Shown: positions 27,047 to 36,107, counted from the stretch's first letter. The stretch is DNA of 64,000 nt from Nocardioides faecalis (GCF_018388425.1 NZ_CP074406.1:2356001-2420000), one strand, 5' to 3'. The notes: generated by a model from the letters alone, not told the origin. A program made the numbers and translations.

Positions 27047-27119
27047 GCGCGCGGTCCCGGGCCCGGCCGACACGTCTCACCGTTTTGGGGTTTTGGTCAC
27101 TGGTGGCCCGGGACTTCGC

Positions 27120-27125
27120 TAGCCT
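27120..27125 (+). promoter_or_regulatory. -10 element for the tad operon
   Basis: TAGCCT lies about 120 bases before the first tad gene and implies an unusually long leader. Upstream, at 27084-27097, GTTTTGGGG is followed by a second GTTTTGG copy. I see no gene in 27047-27244. Confidence 0.45.
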
Positions 27126-27193
27126 CGCCCTGCGCGTCCGCCGGGGAGGGCGGCGACAGCACCATTTTTCTCATCAGTGAGCGGTCGACGTGG

Positions 27194-27205
27194 CTCCCCG
27201 GGGAG
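27194..27205. promoter_or_regulatory. 12-bp perfect palindrome in the tad leader
   Basis: CTCCCCGGGGAG is a perfect dyad in the untranslated leader of the tad operon. Similar GGGGAG cores recur nearby at about 27140-27146 and 27223-27229. It could be an RNA hairpin or an operator; no known family match is evident. Confidence 0.4.
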
Positions 27206-27244
27206 GGTCCGCGGCCGACTCATGGGGAGCGGGAGGGCTCAGAA

Positions 27245-27967
27245 GTGGATCGTCGCAGGTTGATGCTGGTGCTGGCCGCGGTGATCGCCGCGATCGGAGT
27301 CGGACTGGTCTTCGTGTTCGCCCGGGGCGCCGAGAGCCGCGCGGCCGAGAGGTATGAGACCACCAAGATCGTGACCGTCGCGGCCGGCAAGACCGTGCTG
27401 CCCGGCGAGAGCATCAAGTCCGCCCTCGACACCGGCAAGCTCGCCGAGACCGACGTGCCGCGGGCCCAGGTCCTCGCCGACGCGCTGCGGGGCGCGGACC
27501 TCACGGACCTCGACGACAAGGTCGCGCTCACCACGCTGTACGCCGGCGAGCAGCTGCTGTCCACGAAGTTCGGCGGCGTCGGCGACACCGTCGACGTGGC
27601 GACCCTGCCGCTGCCGAGCGGGATGATCGCCAAGCCGGAGTCGTTCGACCTGCCTGTCGGCTCCTTCATCCTCCCCGGTTCACAGCTCGCGGTGTTCCTG
27701 ACCACCGACGCCAGCGCCCCGACCTGCCTGCTCGTCGACCGGGTGTCGGTGATCTCCGTCGGCGCCCAGACGACCACCCCGGAGACCTCCGAGCCGGCCG
27801 AGGCGGGCAGCGCCCCGGCCCTGCACCTCGCGGTCACCCAGAAGCAGTTCGAGCAGATCGAGGACGGCAAGACCCGCGGAGAGCTGTCCGTGGCCCTGCT
27901 GAACTCGGCGAGCGAGGTCAAGCTCGACAAGAGCGGGCCCTGCGCAGCGATCCGCAACGCACGGTAG
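27245..27967 (+). CDS. cpaB: SAF-domain CpaB/RcpC-like pilus assembly protein
   Basis: The 240-residue protein has an N-terminal membrane anchor (MLVLAAVIAAIGVGLVFVFA, residues 7-26) followed by a SAF-like domain (VTVAAGKTVLPGESIKSAL) resembling CpaB/RcpC of Tad systems. In Gram-negative bacteria this periplasmic protein works with the secretin; a Gram-positive cell has none, so it may instead organise pilus passage through the wall. The GTG start at 27245 follows a GGAGGG at 27231-27236. It is the first gene of the tad operon and ends 7 bases before tadZ. The call rests on the SAF pattern and context. Confidence 0.78.
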   Translation: MDRRRLMLVLAAVIAAIGVGLVFVFARGAESRAAERYETTKIVTVAAGKTVLPGESIKSALDTGKLAETDVPRAQVLADALRGADLTDLDDKVALTTLYAGEQLLSTKFGGVGDTVDVATLPLPSGMIAKPESFDLPVGSFILPGSQLAVFLTTDASAPTCLLVDRVSVISVGAQTTTPETSEPAEAGSAPALHLAVTQKQFEQIEDGKTRGELSVALLNSASEVKLDKSGPCAAIRNAR

Positions 27968-27974
27968 GGACGAC

Positions 27975-29159
27975 ATGCCGGTTCTCGTAGAGCAGGATCC
28001 GACCACCGTCGAGGAGCTGCTGGTCGCGATGCCGCCAGGCTCGCACGCCGTGGGCACCGCTGAGCGCGGCCTGGCCTGGCTGGACCAGCACACCGACGAG
28101 TACGTGCTCGTCCTCGGCTCCACTGTCCCCCTCGACATGGCGCTCGGGACCGCCGAGCAGCTGCGCATCCAACGCCCCACCGTCAGCGTGGTGCTGGTGC
28201 GCGAGACGTTCGACACCGACGTGCTGACCCGCGCGATGCAGGCCGGGGTGCGCGACGTGGTCGTCGCCGACGAGCCGAAGGCGCTGACCGGCGCCGTGGA
28301 GCGCGCTCACCAGCTCTACCAGGCACTGCGCGGACCCGGCGGGGCCAAGCAGGTCGGCCGTGTGGTCACCGTCTTCTCCCCCAAGGGCGGCGTCGGCAAG
28401 ACCACCTCCTCGGTCAACCTGGCGCTGGCGCTGACCGACCGGGGCGCCCGCAAGGTCTGCCTGGTCGACCTGGACCTGGCGTTCGGCGACGTCGCCATCA
28501 CGATGCAGCTGTTCCCGACGCACTCGATCGAGCAGGCCGTGGGTGCGGAGGACTCGATCGACCTCGGCATGCTCGAGGGCCTGCTCACCCGCGCCGAGGA
28601 CTCCCTCATGGTCCTGGCCGCGCCGGCGCACCCCGACGTGCGGGAGCGGGTCACCCCGCTGCTGATCTCCCGGATCCTGCGGCACCTGCGCGACGGGTTC
28701 GACTACGTGGTCGTCGACACCTCACCGTCCTTCGACGACGCCACCCTCACCGCGCTCGACGAGACCGACGAGTGCGTCATCATCGCCACCCTCGACGTGC
28801 CGACGTTGAAGAACGTCAAGGTCGCACTGGAGACGATGGACATGCTCAACATCGCCCGCGGTCACCGCCACCTGCTCCTCAACCGGGCCGACGAGGAGGT
28901 CGGGATCAGCGTGGACAAGGTGGAGAGCATCCTCGGCATGCCCGTCTCGGCGCAGGTCGCCACCGCCGTCGACATCGCGGCCTCCACCAATGCCGGCACG
29001 CCGATCGTCTCGACCAAGCCCGGCCACGCGGCGAGCGTCGCGTTCAGCCAGCTGGCCGCCTCGGTCACGGGTGAGCCCGTGGCCGCACCCCTCGTCCCCG
29101 CCCAGCAGAGCGAGCAGCAGGGCAGGTCTCGCGGGCTCTTCCGCCGCGGGAGGAACTGA
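27975..29159 (+). CDS. tadZ: TadZ/CpaE-family pilus localisation ATPase
   Basis: The 394-residue protein has a receiver-like pseudo-REC N-terminal domain (about 1-120) and a MinD/ParA-like ATPase with deviant Walker A KGGVGKTT (137-144), a VDLDLAFGDVA strand and VVVDTSPSFDD. TadZ proteins mark the site of Tad pilus assembly. The pseudo-receiver (VLVLGSTVPLDMAL, VVLVRETFDTDVL) appears to lack the phospho-acceptor context. Its TGA stop overlaps the tadA ATG by one base (TGATG). The protein ends in a basic RSRGLFRRGRN tail that may contact the membrane. Confidence 0.9.
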   Translation: MPVLVEQDPTTVEELLVAMPPGSHAVGTAERGLAWLDQHTDEYVLVLGSTVPLDMALGTAEQLRIQRPTVSVVLVRETFDTDVLTRAMQAGVRDVVVADEPKALTGAVERAHQLYQALRGPGGAKQVGRVVTVFSPKGGVGKTTSSVNLALALTDRGARKVCLVDLDLAFGDVAITMQLFPTHSIEQAVGAEDSIDLGMLEGLLTRAEDSLMVLAAPAHPDVRERVTPLLISRILRHLRDGFDYVVVDTSPSFDDATLTALDETDECVIIATLDVPTLKNVKVALETMDMLNIARGHRHLLLNRADEEVGISVDKVESILGMPVSAQVATAVDIAASTNAGTPIVSTKPGHAASVAFSQLAASVTGEPVAAPLVPAQQSEQQGRSRGLFRRGRN

Positions 29160-30667
29160 TGGCCAGCCTCTCCGATCGTCTCGCCGCGGCCCGCCGCGAG
29201 GCCGCGGCCGCACAGGACAAGCAGGCGGCCGACCAGTCCGGCAGCGAGCAGGCGGCCGCCCAGGCCCCGGTGAGCACCACCCCGGAGCCCGCCCCCGCCG
29301 CCGGCAGCGCCCCGGGACCGCTCTCGGCCCGCACCGCGGTCGCCGCGTCCGAGGGACGCCCCGGTGCCCGGCGAAGCATGGCCGCCCAGGAGGCCGACCG
29401 GATCGAGGAGCTGAAGTCCAGCGTGCACGCCGAGCTGCTCAAGCAGCTCGGGCCGCACCTCTACGACGCCGAGATGGACCAAGAAGAGCTGGACCAGCGC
29501 GTTCGCTCGGTGCTCTCGGAGGTCCTCGCAGCCCAGGACCGGCCGCTCAGCGCGGCCGACCGCAGCCGGGTGACGCAGGAGATCACCGACGACATCCTCG
29601 GCTACGGCCCGATCGACCCGTACCTGCGTGACCCCGAGGTCTCCGAGGTGATGGTCAACGGGCACGACAGCGTGTGGCTGGAGCTCAACGGCCGCCTGGT
29701 CAAGGCCGAGGCGCACTTCAGCGACGAGGCGCACCTGCGGCGCACCATCGACAAGATCGTCTCCCGCATCGGCCGCCGCGTCGACGAGTCCTCCCCCATG
29801 GTCGACGCCCGGCTCCCCGACGGCAGCCGGGTGAACGCGATCGTGCCGCCGCTGGCCGTCGACGGATCGGCGCTGACGATCCGCAAGTTCTCCGCCGACC
29901 CGCTCACCGTGCAGGACCTGATCAACTTCGGCTCCCTGACCCCGCAGACCGCCGACTTCCTCGACGCCTGCATCCGGGGCCGGCTGAACGTGATCGTCTC
30001 GGGCGGCACAGGTGCCGGCAAGACGACGACGCTGAACGTGCTGTCGTCGTTCATCCCCAGCGACGAGCGGATCGTCACGATCGAGGACGCGGCGGAGCTG
30101 CAGCTCAAGCAGGACCACGTGGTGCGCCTGGAGTCGCGCCCCTCCAACATCGAGGGCAAGGGCGAGGTCAGCATCCGCGACCTGGTCCGCAACAGCCTGC
30201 GCATGCGCCCCGACCGGGTCGTCGTCGGCGAGGTCCGCGACGCCTCCGCGCTCGACATGCTGCAGGCGATGAACACCGGGCACGACGGATCGATCTGCAC
30301 CCTGCACTCCAACGGCCCGCGGGACACGCTGGCCCGCATGGAGACGATGGTGCTGATGGCCGGCATGGACCTGCCGATCCGCGCCATCCGCGAGCAGATC
30401 GCCTCGGCCGTGGACCTGATCGTGCACCAGACCCGGTTCAAGGACGGGTCGCGCCGGATCACCCACATCACCGAGGTGGAGCGGATGGAGGGCGACATCA
30501 TCACCCTCCAGGACATCTTCGTCTTCGACAACTCCGCCGGGTTCGACGAGAACGGCCGCGTCCTCGGCCGGCTGCGCCCGACCGGGCTGCGGCCCACGTT
30601 CGTGGAGAAGCTGGCCCAGTCCAACGTGGCCGTGGACCCGACGCTCTTCCGAACGGAACGCATCTGA
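29159..30667 (+). CDS. tadA: TadA/CpaF-family pilus assembly ATPase
   Basis: The 502-residue secretion ATPase powers Flp pilus assembly. An unusual disordered Ala/Gln-rich N-terminus (about 1-75) precedes an N-terminal domain. The core shows Walker A GGTGAGKTTT (282-291), ASP-box-like IEDAAELQL and a Walker B region (RPDRVVVGEVRDASALDML), with the His-box TLHSNGPRDTL. All catalytic motifs are intact. Its stop overlaps the next ATG by one base, so the operon is tightly coupled. It should interact with TadB/TadC in the membrane. Confidence 0.95.
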   Translation: MASLSDRLAAARREAAAAQDKQAADQSGSEQAAAQAPVSTTPEPAPAAGSAPGPLSARTAVAASEGRPGARRSMAAQEADRIEELKSSVHAELLKQLGPHLYDAEMDQEELDQRVRSVLSEVLAAQDRPLSAADRSRVTQEITDDILGYGPIDPYLRDPEVSEVMVNGHDSVWLELNGRLVKAEAHFSDEAHLRRTIDKIVSRIGRRVDESSPMVDARLPDGSRVNAIVPPLAVDGSALTIRKFSADPLTVQDLINFGSLTPQTADFLDACIRGRLNVIVSGGTGAGKTTTLNVLSSFIPSDERIVTIEDAAELQLKQDHVVRLESRPSNIEGKGEVSIRDLVRNSLRMRPDRVVVGEVRDASALDMLQAMNTGHDGSICTLHSNGPRDTLARMETMVLMAGMDLPIRAIREQIASAVDLIVHQTRFKDGSRRITHITEVERMEGDIITLQDIFVFDNSAGFDENGRVLGRLRPTGLRPTFVEKLAQSNVAVDPTLFRTERI

Positions 30668-32631
30668 TGTCGCCGGGTGCCCGGCGACGCCGGGTCGAGG
30701 GCTCGCAAACGTGGGCACGGCTCGCGGGGCTGCTGGTGGCGGTCCTCGCGGTGCTGTTGCTGCCCGCCGGTGCCGCGAGCGCTGCCGACGGTTCGATCGC
30801 GTACGTCGAGGCGGGCGAGGACGGCCTGCGGATCCTGGTCGACGTGCCCCCCGGCACCCAGGCCGACCTGACCGGGGTGCAGGTCACCCTGGACGGCAAG
30901 GAGCTCGCTGCCACCGCCGAGAGCACCCGCCAGGGCACGGCCGTCCGGCGCACCACCGTGCTGGCCATCGACACCAGTCGCTCGATGCGGGGCAAGGGGC
31001 GCTTCGCGGCCGCCCAGGCGGCCGCGGCGGCCTACCTGCGCACCGTGCCGCCGGACGTCGCCGTCGGCATCGTCACCTTCGACTCCGACGTCGAGGTGGC
31101 GCTGGAGCCCACCGAGGACCGCGCAGCGGCGCAGGCCGTGCTCGAGGGTCTCGGCCTGAGCCGGGACACCCTGCTGTACGACGGCCTCACCGCCGCCGTA
31201 CGCAGCGCCGGCAACGTCGGGCAGCGCACCGTCCTGGTGCTCTCCGACGGCGCGGACACCGGCAGCCGAGCGAGCCTCGAGGACGTCACCGCCCTGGTCG
31301 AGGAGAGCGAGACCCGGGTCCACGTCGTCGGCCTCGACCTGCCCGCCGACCAGCTCGCCGCACTGCGCAGCATCGCGACGACCGGCAAGGGCGAGGTGAT
31401 CACCTCCACCGGCGACGCGCTGGCCCGTACGTTCGCCGCGCAGGCGGCCGCGGTCGCCGATCAGGTGCTGGTCACGGCTCCCCTGCCCGAGGCCTTCGCG
31501 GCGAGCGTCGCCAACGTCGTCGTCACGCTGCCCACCGCCACCGAGCCCGTGGTGGCCCGGGCGCTGGCGCCGGTCGAGGTCGCGGCCGCGGGCAGCAGCG
31601 CGGCGACGGGCACGCCCGACCTCGCCATCGACGGCGGCTGGGTGGCGCCCGCCTGGTTGCTGTGGGTCGGGCTGGGCGTGCTGGCCGTCGGCCTGGTCAC
31701 GGTGGCCGTCCTGCTCGTGCCGCCGCCGCCCGCGCCGCTCAGCATCGCGGACCGGGTCACGGCGTACAGCCGCTACGGCGCCGGACCCGCGGGGGCGGCT
31801 CGGGAGTCGGACGAGAAGGCCGCGGAGCCGATGCTGGAGCAGGCCAAGGCCGCGGCCGCCGGTGTCCTTGATCGCAACCATGGCCTCAACGACCGGCTGA
31901 CCCGTCGCCTCGCCGCCGCCGGCAGCGAGTTCAAGCCCTCGGAGTGGCTGCTGGTCCACGTCGGCGTGGTGCTCGCCGGCGGTGTGCTCGGCCTGCTGCT
32001 GGGCGGCGGCAGCATCGTGGTCGGTCTCATCTTCGTGCTCGTCGGCGCGGCGCTGCCGCCGCTGTACCTCCGGACCGTCGCTGGTCGGCGGCGCAAGGCC
32101 TTCGACAACGCGCTGCCGGAGGTGCTGCAGCTGCTCTCCGGCGCGCTGAGCGCCGGTCTCTCGCTGGCCCAGGCCGTGGACACGGTGGTCCGGGAGGGTC
32201 CGGAGCCCATCGCCTCGGAGTTCAAGCGGGTGCTGGTCGAGGCCCGGATCGGCGTGGCACTGGAGGACGCGTTCGAGGGTGTGGCGGAGCGGTTCAACAG
32301 CCGTGACTTCGCCTGGGCCGTCATGGCGATCCGGATCCAGCGGCAGGTCGGCGGCAACCTAGCCGAGCTGCTGACCACGGTGGCCGCCACCATGCGGGAG
32401 CGGCAGTTCCTGCGCCGGCACGTGCGGGCGCTGTCGGCCGAGGGCCGGATGTCGGCGATGATCCTGTGCTCGCTGCCGCCGGTGTTCGCGCTCTACCTGC
32501 TGCTGACCAACCCGGCGTTCCTGGAGCCGCTCTACCGCGATCCCCGCGGCATCGTGATCAGCGTGGCGGGGGTCGCCTGGCTGGCGATCGGGGTGTTCTG
32601 GATGTCGCGCATGGTGAAGGTGGACGTCTGA
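30667..32631 (+). CDS. tadB: von Willebrand A domain-TadB fusion protein
   Basis: The 654-residue protein combines two functions. Residues about 14-39 form a signal peptide. A von Willebrand A domain spans about 95-265 with MIDAS-like DTSRS (102-106), an LYDGLT motif near 170-175 and SDGAD (193-197). A membrane helix follows at about 328-351. The C-terminal third (about 400-654) is TadB: a type II secretion F-type membrane protein with several helices and the LSGALSAGLSLAQAVDTVV motif. The A domain should be extracytoplasmic and could bind metal-dependent ligands, attaching a ligand-binding module to the pilus platform. The frame is continuous without internal frameshift. ATG overlaps the tadA stop. 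Confidence 0.88.
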   Translation: MSPGARRRRVEGSQTWARLAGLLVAVLAVLLLPAGAASAADGSIAYVEAGEDGLRILVDVPPGTQADLTGVQVTLDGKELAATAESTRQGTAVRRTTVLAIDTSRSMRGKGRFAAAQAAAAAYLRTVPPDVAVGIVTFDSDVEVALEPTEDRAAAQAVLEGLGLSRDTLLYDGLTAAVRSAGNVGQRTVLVLSDGADTGSRASLEDVTALVEESETRVHVVGLDLPADQLAALRSIATTGKGEVITSTGDALARTFAAQAAAVADQVLVTAPLPEAFAASVANVVVTLPTATEPVVARALAPVEVAAAGSSAATGTPDLAIDGGWVAPAWLLWVGLGVLAVGLVTVAVLLVPPPPAPLSIADRVTAYSRYGAGPAGAARESDEKAAEPMLEQAKAAAAGVLDRNHGLNDRLTRRLAAAGSEFKPSEWLLVHVGVVLAGGVLGLLLGGGSIVVGLIFVLVGAALPPLYLRTVAGRRRKAFDNALPEVLQLLSGALSAGLSLAQAVDTVVREGPEPIASEFKRVLVEARIGVALEDAFEGVAERFNSRDFAWAVMAIRIQRQVGGNLAELLTTVAATMRERQFLRRHVRALSAEGRMSAMILCSLPPVFALYLLLTNPAFLEPLYRDPRGIVISVAGVAWLAIGVFWMSRMVKVDV

Positions 32632-33554
32632 TGCTGCTCCTCGTCGCGTTCTTGATGTTCCTGCTCGCCATCGCCGCGGTCGGCGCCGGTCTCGCCAGGG
32701 AGCAGCCGCAGGGCTTGCAGCGCGCTCTCGAGGCGCTGGAGCGTTCCGGCCTCGCCGGCCAGGAGATGGCCCAGGAGGCGGACCGTCCCTTCGCCGACCG
32801 CGTGCTGGAGCCGATGCAGACCCGCGCGTTGACCCTCGGCCGCCGGATCACCGGGGCGGACAAGGCGGAGCGGATCCGGCGCAAGCTGGACTTCGCCGGC
32901 AACCCCCGTGGTTGGTCGGTGGACCGGGTGGTCTCGCTGAAGGTCATGGCCGCGGTGGTGCTCCCGGTCTGCTTCGGCGTCTACGGCCTGCTGCTGGGCT
33001 TCAGCCCCACCTGGCTGGTGCTGCTGGTGCTCGGCGGGGCCGTCGTCGGATTCTTCGCCCCCGACATCTACCTGTACCAGTGCGCGGCGAAGCGGGCCGA
33101 CAAGATCAAGCGCACGCTGGCCGACGCCGTCGACCTGCTCACCATCAGCGTGGAGGCGGGCCTCGGCTTCGACGCCGCCCTGCAGCAGGTGGCGCGCAAC
33201 ACCGACGGCCCGTTGGCCGAGGAGTTCTCCCGGGTGCTGCGGGAGATGCAGCTGGGCATGGGCCGCGCCGAGGCGCTGCGCGCGCTGGGTGCGCGCAGCA
33301 ACGTCGACGACCTGCACACCTTCGTCGGCGCCATGGTGCAGGCCGACGCCTTCGGCATCCCGGTCGGCCAGGTGTTGCGGGTGCAGTCCTCGGAGATCCG
33401 GGTCAAACGGCGGCAGTACGCCGAGGAGAAGGCGCAACAGGTGCCGGTGAAGATCATGATCCCGCTGATCCTGTGCATCCTGCCGTGCCTGTTCGTCGTC
33501 GTCATGGGGCCGGCGGTGCTCTCCGCCATCGACAGCTTCTCCGGCGCAGGCTGA
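32631..33554 (+). CDS. tadC: TadC-family pilus assembly membrane protein
   Basis: The 307-residue protein belongs to the type II secretion F/TadC family: an N-terminal helix, two central helices (KVMAAVVLPVCFGVYGLLLG and WLVLLVLGGAVVGFFAPDI), the helical F-domain KIKRTLADAVDLLTISVEAGLGFDAALQ, and a C-terminal MIPLILCILPCLFVVVMGPAV helix. With TadB it forms the inner-membrane platform that TadA drives. ATG at 32631 overlaps the TadB stop by one base. Longer upstream frame is shadow of TadB. It is followed 12 bases later by a sensor kinase in the same transcript. Confidence 0.93.
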   Translation: MLLLVAFLMFLLAIAAVGAGLAREQPQGLQRALEALERSGLAGQEMAQEADRPFADRVLEPMQTRALTLGRRITGADKAERIRRKLDFAGNPRGWSVDRVVSLKVMAAVVLPVCFGVYGLLLGFSPTWLVLLVLGGAVVGFFAPDIYLYQCAAKRADKIKRTLADAVDLLTISVEAGLGFDAALQQVARNTDGPLAEEFSRVLREMQLGMGRAEALRALGARSNVDDLHTFVGAMVQADAFGIPVGQVLRVQSSEIRVKRRQYAEEKAQQVPVKIMIPLILCILPCLFVVVMGPAVLSAIDSFSGAG

Positions 33555-33566
33555 CACCCGCTGACG

Positions 33567-35141
33567 ATGGCCAGTAACCAGTCCTTCGCGGTCGTGGCTG
33601 CCGCCCGGCTCTTCGCGCTGCTCGCGCTGGGCGCGCCGGCGCTGTGGCTCCAGCAGTCCGAGAGCGTCGCGGCCATCGGAGCGCTCGGCCTGCTCTGGGT
33701 CTACCAGGGACTCACCGCCACCCGGCGCGAGCTGCGCCTGTCGGTCTCGCCGATCACCGAGGGCGCCGCGGTCGGCGTGATCTGCGCGCTGGGCATGCAG
33801 AGCAGCGTCACGCTGCTGGCCGCGCTGGTGGTGCCACCGTTGTACGCCACCGCCATCGCCGGCACGCAGGTGATGGTGCGCACCGTCGCCGTCCAGCTGA
33901 TCAGCGTCATCGCTCTGGCGCTGATGTGGGCCCAGGAGCTCACCCCGGACCAGAGCGTGGGCATCTTCGTGTGGACGGTGACCGGGGTCGGGCTCAGCCT
34001 GATCGCGTCGTACACGTTCGCCGACCACCGCAGCGCGGACCCGGTGGCGCCGTACCGCGATGCTCAGCAGCACCTGCGTCAGCTGCTCGACCTGGCCGGT
34101 GGACTCAGCTCCGGGCTGGACGTCGGCGCGATCGGCGGCGAGCTGCTCAGCCAGGTCAGTGACCGGATCCCGAACCGCGGGCTCGTGCTCTACGTGCCGC
34201 ACGGCGAGAAGCTGACGCCGGTGGCCTCCACCGTCGAGCTGGATGCCGTGGACGCCGCGGCCTGTGCCGTGCTCGCCGGTGAGGTGCGTGCCCTCGACGT
34301 GCGCGGTGATGCCCACATCGAGGTCGGCCAGGGTTTCGCGTTCCGGGTCAGCGACCAGGCCATCGTGGCGGGCATCCGCCCGGCGACCGCCGATCCCGGT
34401 GCCACGCCGGCACTCGACCGGGTGGGCCGGGATCTGTCCGACAGTGCCGTCAAGCTCGACGCCGCCCTGCTCTTCGCCGAGTTCCGCACCGCCGCGACCG
34501 CCGACGAGCGGAACCGGTTGGCCCGCGAGATGCACGACGGGGTGGCCCAGGACATCGCCTCGCTCGGCTACATCATCGACGCCCTCGCCGCACGGCCCGC
34601 CGACGAGCAGCAGGCCAAGGCGCTCGCCATGCTGCGCGAACGGGTCTCCAAGGTGGTCGCCGAGGTCCGGCAGTCGGTGATGAACCTGCGCACCAGCATC
34701 GGCGAGAACGAGAGCCTGGGCGCGGCGATCAGCGGCGTGGCACGGCACCTGTCGGAGTCCTCCGGCATCCCGATCCGGGTCCGCCTGGACGAGCAGCCGG
34801 CTCGGTTGCGTCCGGAGGTGGAGGCAGAGCTGTTCCGGATCACGCAGGAGGCGATCAACAACGCCGTCAAGCACGCGCGCGCCACCGCGATCGACGTCCG
34901 GTGCCAGGTCTATCCCCCGGAGGCGGTGATCACGGTCACCGACGACGGCGTGGGGCTGCAGACGGCCCGCAGCGACTCCCACGGGCTCAAGATCATGCGG
35001 GAGCGTGCCAGACTGATCGGCGCCGAGCTGGTGGTCAGGGACAACGCCAGCCGGGGACTCACCGTCGCGGTGTCGGTGAAGACCCCGAGGCACACGGCCC
35101 GTGCTCCCGCAGGGTCGAACAGCACAGAGGAGAAGCGATGA
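33567..35141 (+). CDS. membrane sensor histidine kinase of the tad locus
   Basis: The 524-residue kinase has about five membrane helices in residues 8-150, then a GAF-like region (about 165-300, with LVLYVPHGEKLTPVAS), a HisKA_3 helix (LAREMHDGVAQDIASLGY, phospho-acceptor His323) and an HATPase domain with FRITQEAINNAVKHA and TDDGVGL. The NarL-type cognate regulator follows with a 4-base ATGA overlap, so the two are a pair made in equal amounts. Position between tadC and the flp pilins suggests it controls pilin or pilus expression, but the signal is unknown. Confidence 0.9.
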   Translation: MASNQSFAVVAAARLFALLALGAPALWLQQSESVAAIGALGLLWVYQGLTATRRELRLSVSPITEGAAVGVICALGMQSSVTLLAALVVPPLYATAIAGTQVMVRTVAVQLISVIALALMWAQELTPDQSVGIFVWTVTGVGLSLIASYTFADHRSADPVAPYRDAQQHLRQLLDLAGGLSSGLDVGAIGGELLSQVSDRIPNRGLVLYVPHGEKLTPVASTVELDAVDAAACAVLAGEVRALDVRGDAHIEVGQGFAFRVSDQAIVAGIRPATADPGATPALDRVGRDLSDSAVKLDAALLFAEFRTAATADERNRLAREMHDGVAQDIASLGYIIDALAARPADEQQAKALAMLRERVSKVVAEVRQSVMNLRTSIGENESLGAAISGVARHLSESSGIPIRVRLDEQPARLRPEVEAELFRITQEAINNAVKHARATAIDVRCQVYPPEAVITVTDDGVGLQTARSDSHGLKIMRERARLIGAELVVRDNASRGLTVAVSVKTPRHTARAPAGSNSTEEKR

Positions 35142-35788
35142 GCGAGCAGATCACCGTCCTGCTGATCGACGACCACGAGCTGATCCGCGACGGCCTGGGC
35201 GCCGTCCTCGACCTGGAGCCCGACCTGGCGGTGGTGGCCACCGCCGGCTCGGTCGCCGAGGGCATCGCGCGCTACCGCGAGCACAGGCCGGCGGTGGTGA
35301 TCACCGACCTGCAGATGCAGGACGGCACCGGCCTCGACGTGGTCCGCACGCTGCGCAAGGAGAGCGACACCGTCGGGCTCGTGGTGCTGACCATGCACTC
35401 CGGCGACGAGCAGATCTTCGCCGCGATGCAGGCCGGCGCGTCGGGATTCGTGGGCAAGGACGCGCCGTCGACCGAGGTGATCAAGACCGCCCGGCACGCC
35501 GCGGTCTCCCCCAAGGCGTTCGTCTGTGCCGGGCTCGTCGGTGCGATGATGCGCCGCACCTCGGCCGAGTCCACGGCGCTCACCGAGCGCGAGCACGACG
35601 TGCTGTTGCTGCTGGCCGAGGGGCTCAACGCCGCCGCCATCGGCGCCAAGCTCTACCTGTCGGAGTCGACCACCAAGTCGCACATCGCCCGGATCTACCA
35701 GAAGCTCGGCGCCGCCAACCGGGCGCAGGCGCTGGTCACCGCGATGCGGGTCGGCCTGCTGTCCACGGTGCAGCCCTCGGCGCGCTGA
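35138..35788 (+). CDS. NarL/LuxR-family response regulator of the tad locus
   Basis: The 216-residue regulator has an intact receiver (LLIDDHELIRDG acidic pair, phospho-acceptor Asp57 in VITDLQM, Thr switch in VVLTMHSG, Lys in FVGKDAP) and a LuxR-type helix-turn-helix (LTEREHDVLLLLAEGLNAAAIGAKL and ESTTKSHIARIYQKLG). It overlaps its kinase gene by ATGA. It is the last gene before the pilin region, so the 139-base flp upstream region is an obvious candidate target. No direct binding motif could be assigned. Confidence 0.9.
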   Translation: MSEQITVLLIDDHELIRDGLGAVLDLEPDLAVVATAGSVAEGIARYREHRPAVVITDLQMQDGTGLDVVRTLRKESDTVGLVVLTMHSGDEQIFAAMQAGASGFVGKDAPSTEVIKTARHAAVSPKAFVCAGLVGAMMRRTSAESTALTEREHDVLLLLAEGLNAAAIGAKLYLSESTTKSHIARIYQKLGAANRAQALVTAMRVGLLSTVQPSAR

Positions 35789-35880
35789 GGTCCGCCCGGG
35801 TTTCCTGGCCCGAAGTGACTAGTGGCGAGGAGACGAACTCCCGATCCTCGAGGGCCAGTGGTCCGACAGGATTGGGACAT

Positions 35881-35895
35881 CGGGGGCCGCCCCCG
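35881..35895 (+). promoter_or_regulatory. short GC hairpin in the flp leader
   Basis: CGGGGGC pairs perfectly with GCCCCCG around a single C, 18 bases before the flp Shine-Dalgarno sequence. It could stabilise the pilin mRNA or mark a regulatory site. Apart from this, 35789-35927 holds no gene and no clear -10 element. Confidence 0.4.
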
Positions 35896-35927
35896 GAGAC
35901 ACGCACGTCGATCAAGGAGTCACTCTC

Positions 35928-36107
35928 ATGGTCCAGTACCTCAGCATCCTGCTCAACGCCCGTTTCGCCAAGATGGAGGAGCGCGGCGCCACCGCCGTCG
36001 AGTACGGCCTGCTGGTCGCCCTGATCGCCGCCGTGATCGTCGGGGTGGTTGCCACCCTCGGCGGCAAGATCGACGACGCGTTCGGCAAGGTCAACAGCAA
36101 GCTCTGA
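35928..36107 (+). CDS. flp: Flp-family class III major prepilin
   Basis: The 59-residue protein is a classical Flp prepilin: a short leader ending in Gly20, then ATAVEYGLLVALIAAVIV. The predicted cleavage by a TadV-type peptidase after Gly20 leaves Glu at +5 and Tyr at +6, the hallmark residues of class III pilins, and a single hydrophobic helix. Translation starts at ATG 35928, 8 bases after AAGGAG at 35914-35919. It is downstream of the tad genes and the two-component system but has a 139-base gap, so it likely has its own promoter. It should be the main subunit of the pilus. Confidence 0.95.
   Translation: MVQYLSILLNARFAKMEERGATAVEYGLLVALIAAVIVGVVATLGGKIDDAFGKVNSKL

Noticed and set aside
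27126..27244. Cyclic-di-GMP riboswitch before the tad operon
   Set aside because: The conserved blocks of either known class are not present in the leader.
29674..32631. A 985-residue open frame covering tadA and tadB
   Set aside because: Its first 330 residues are Arg/Pro/Gly-rich shadow of the tadA gene in another frame; the real protein begins at the ATG at 30667 with a signal peptide.
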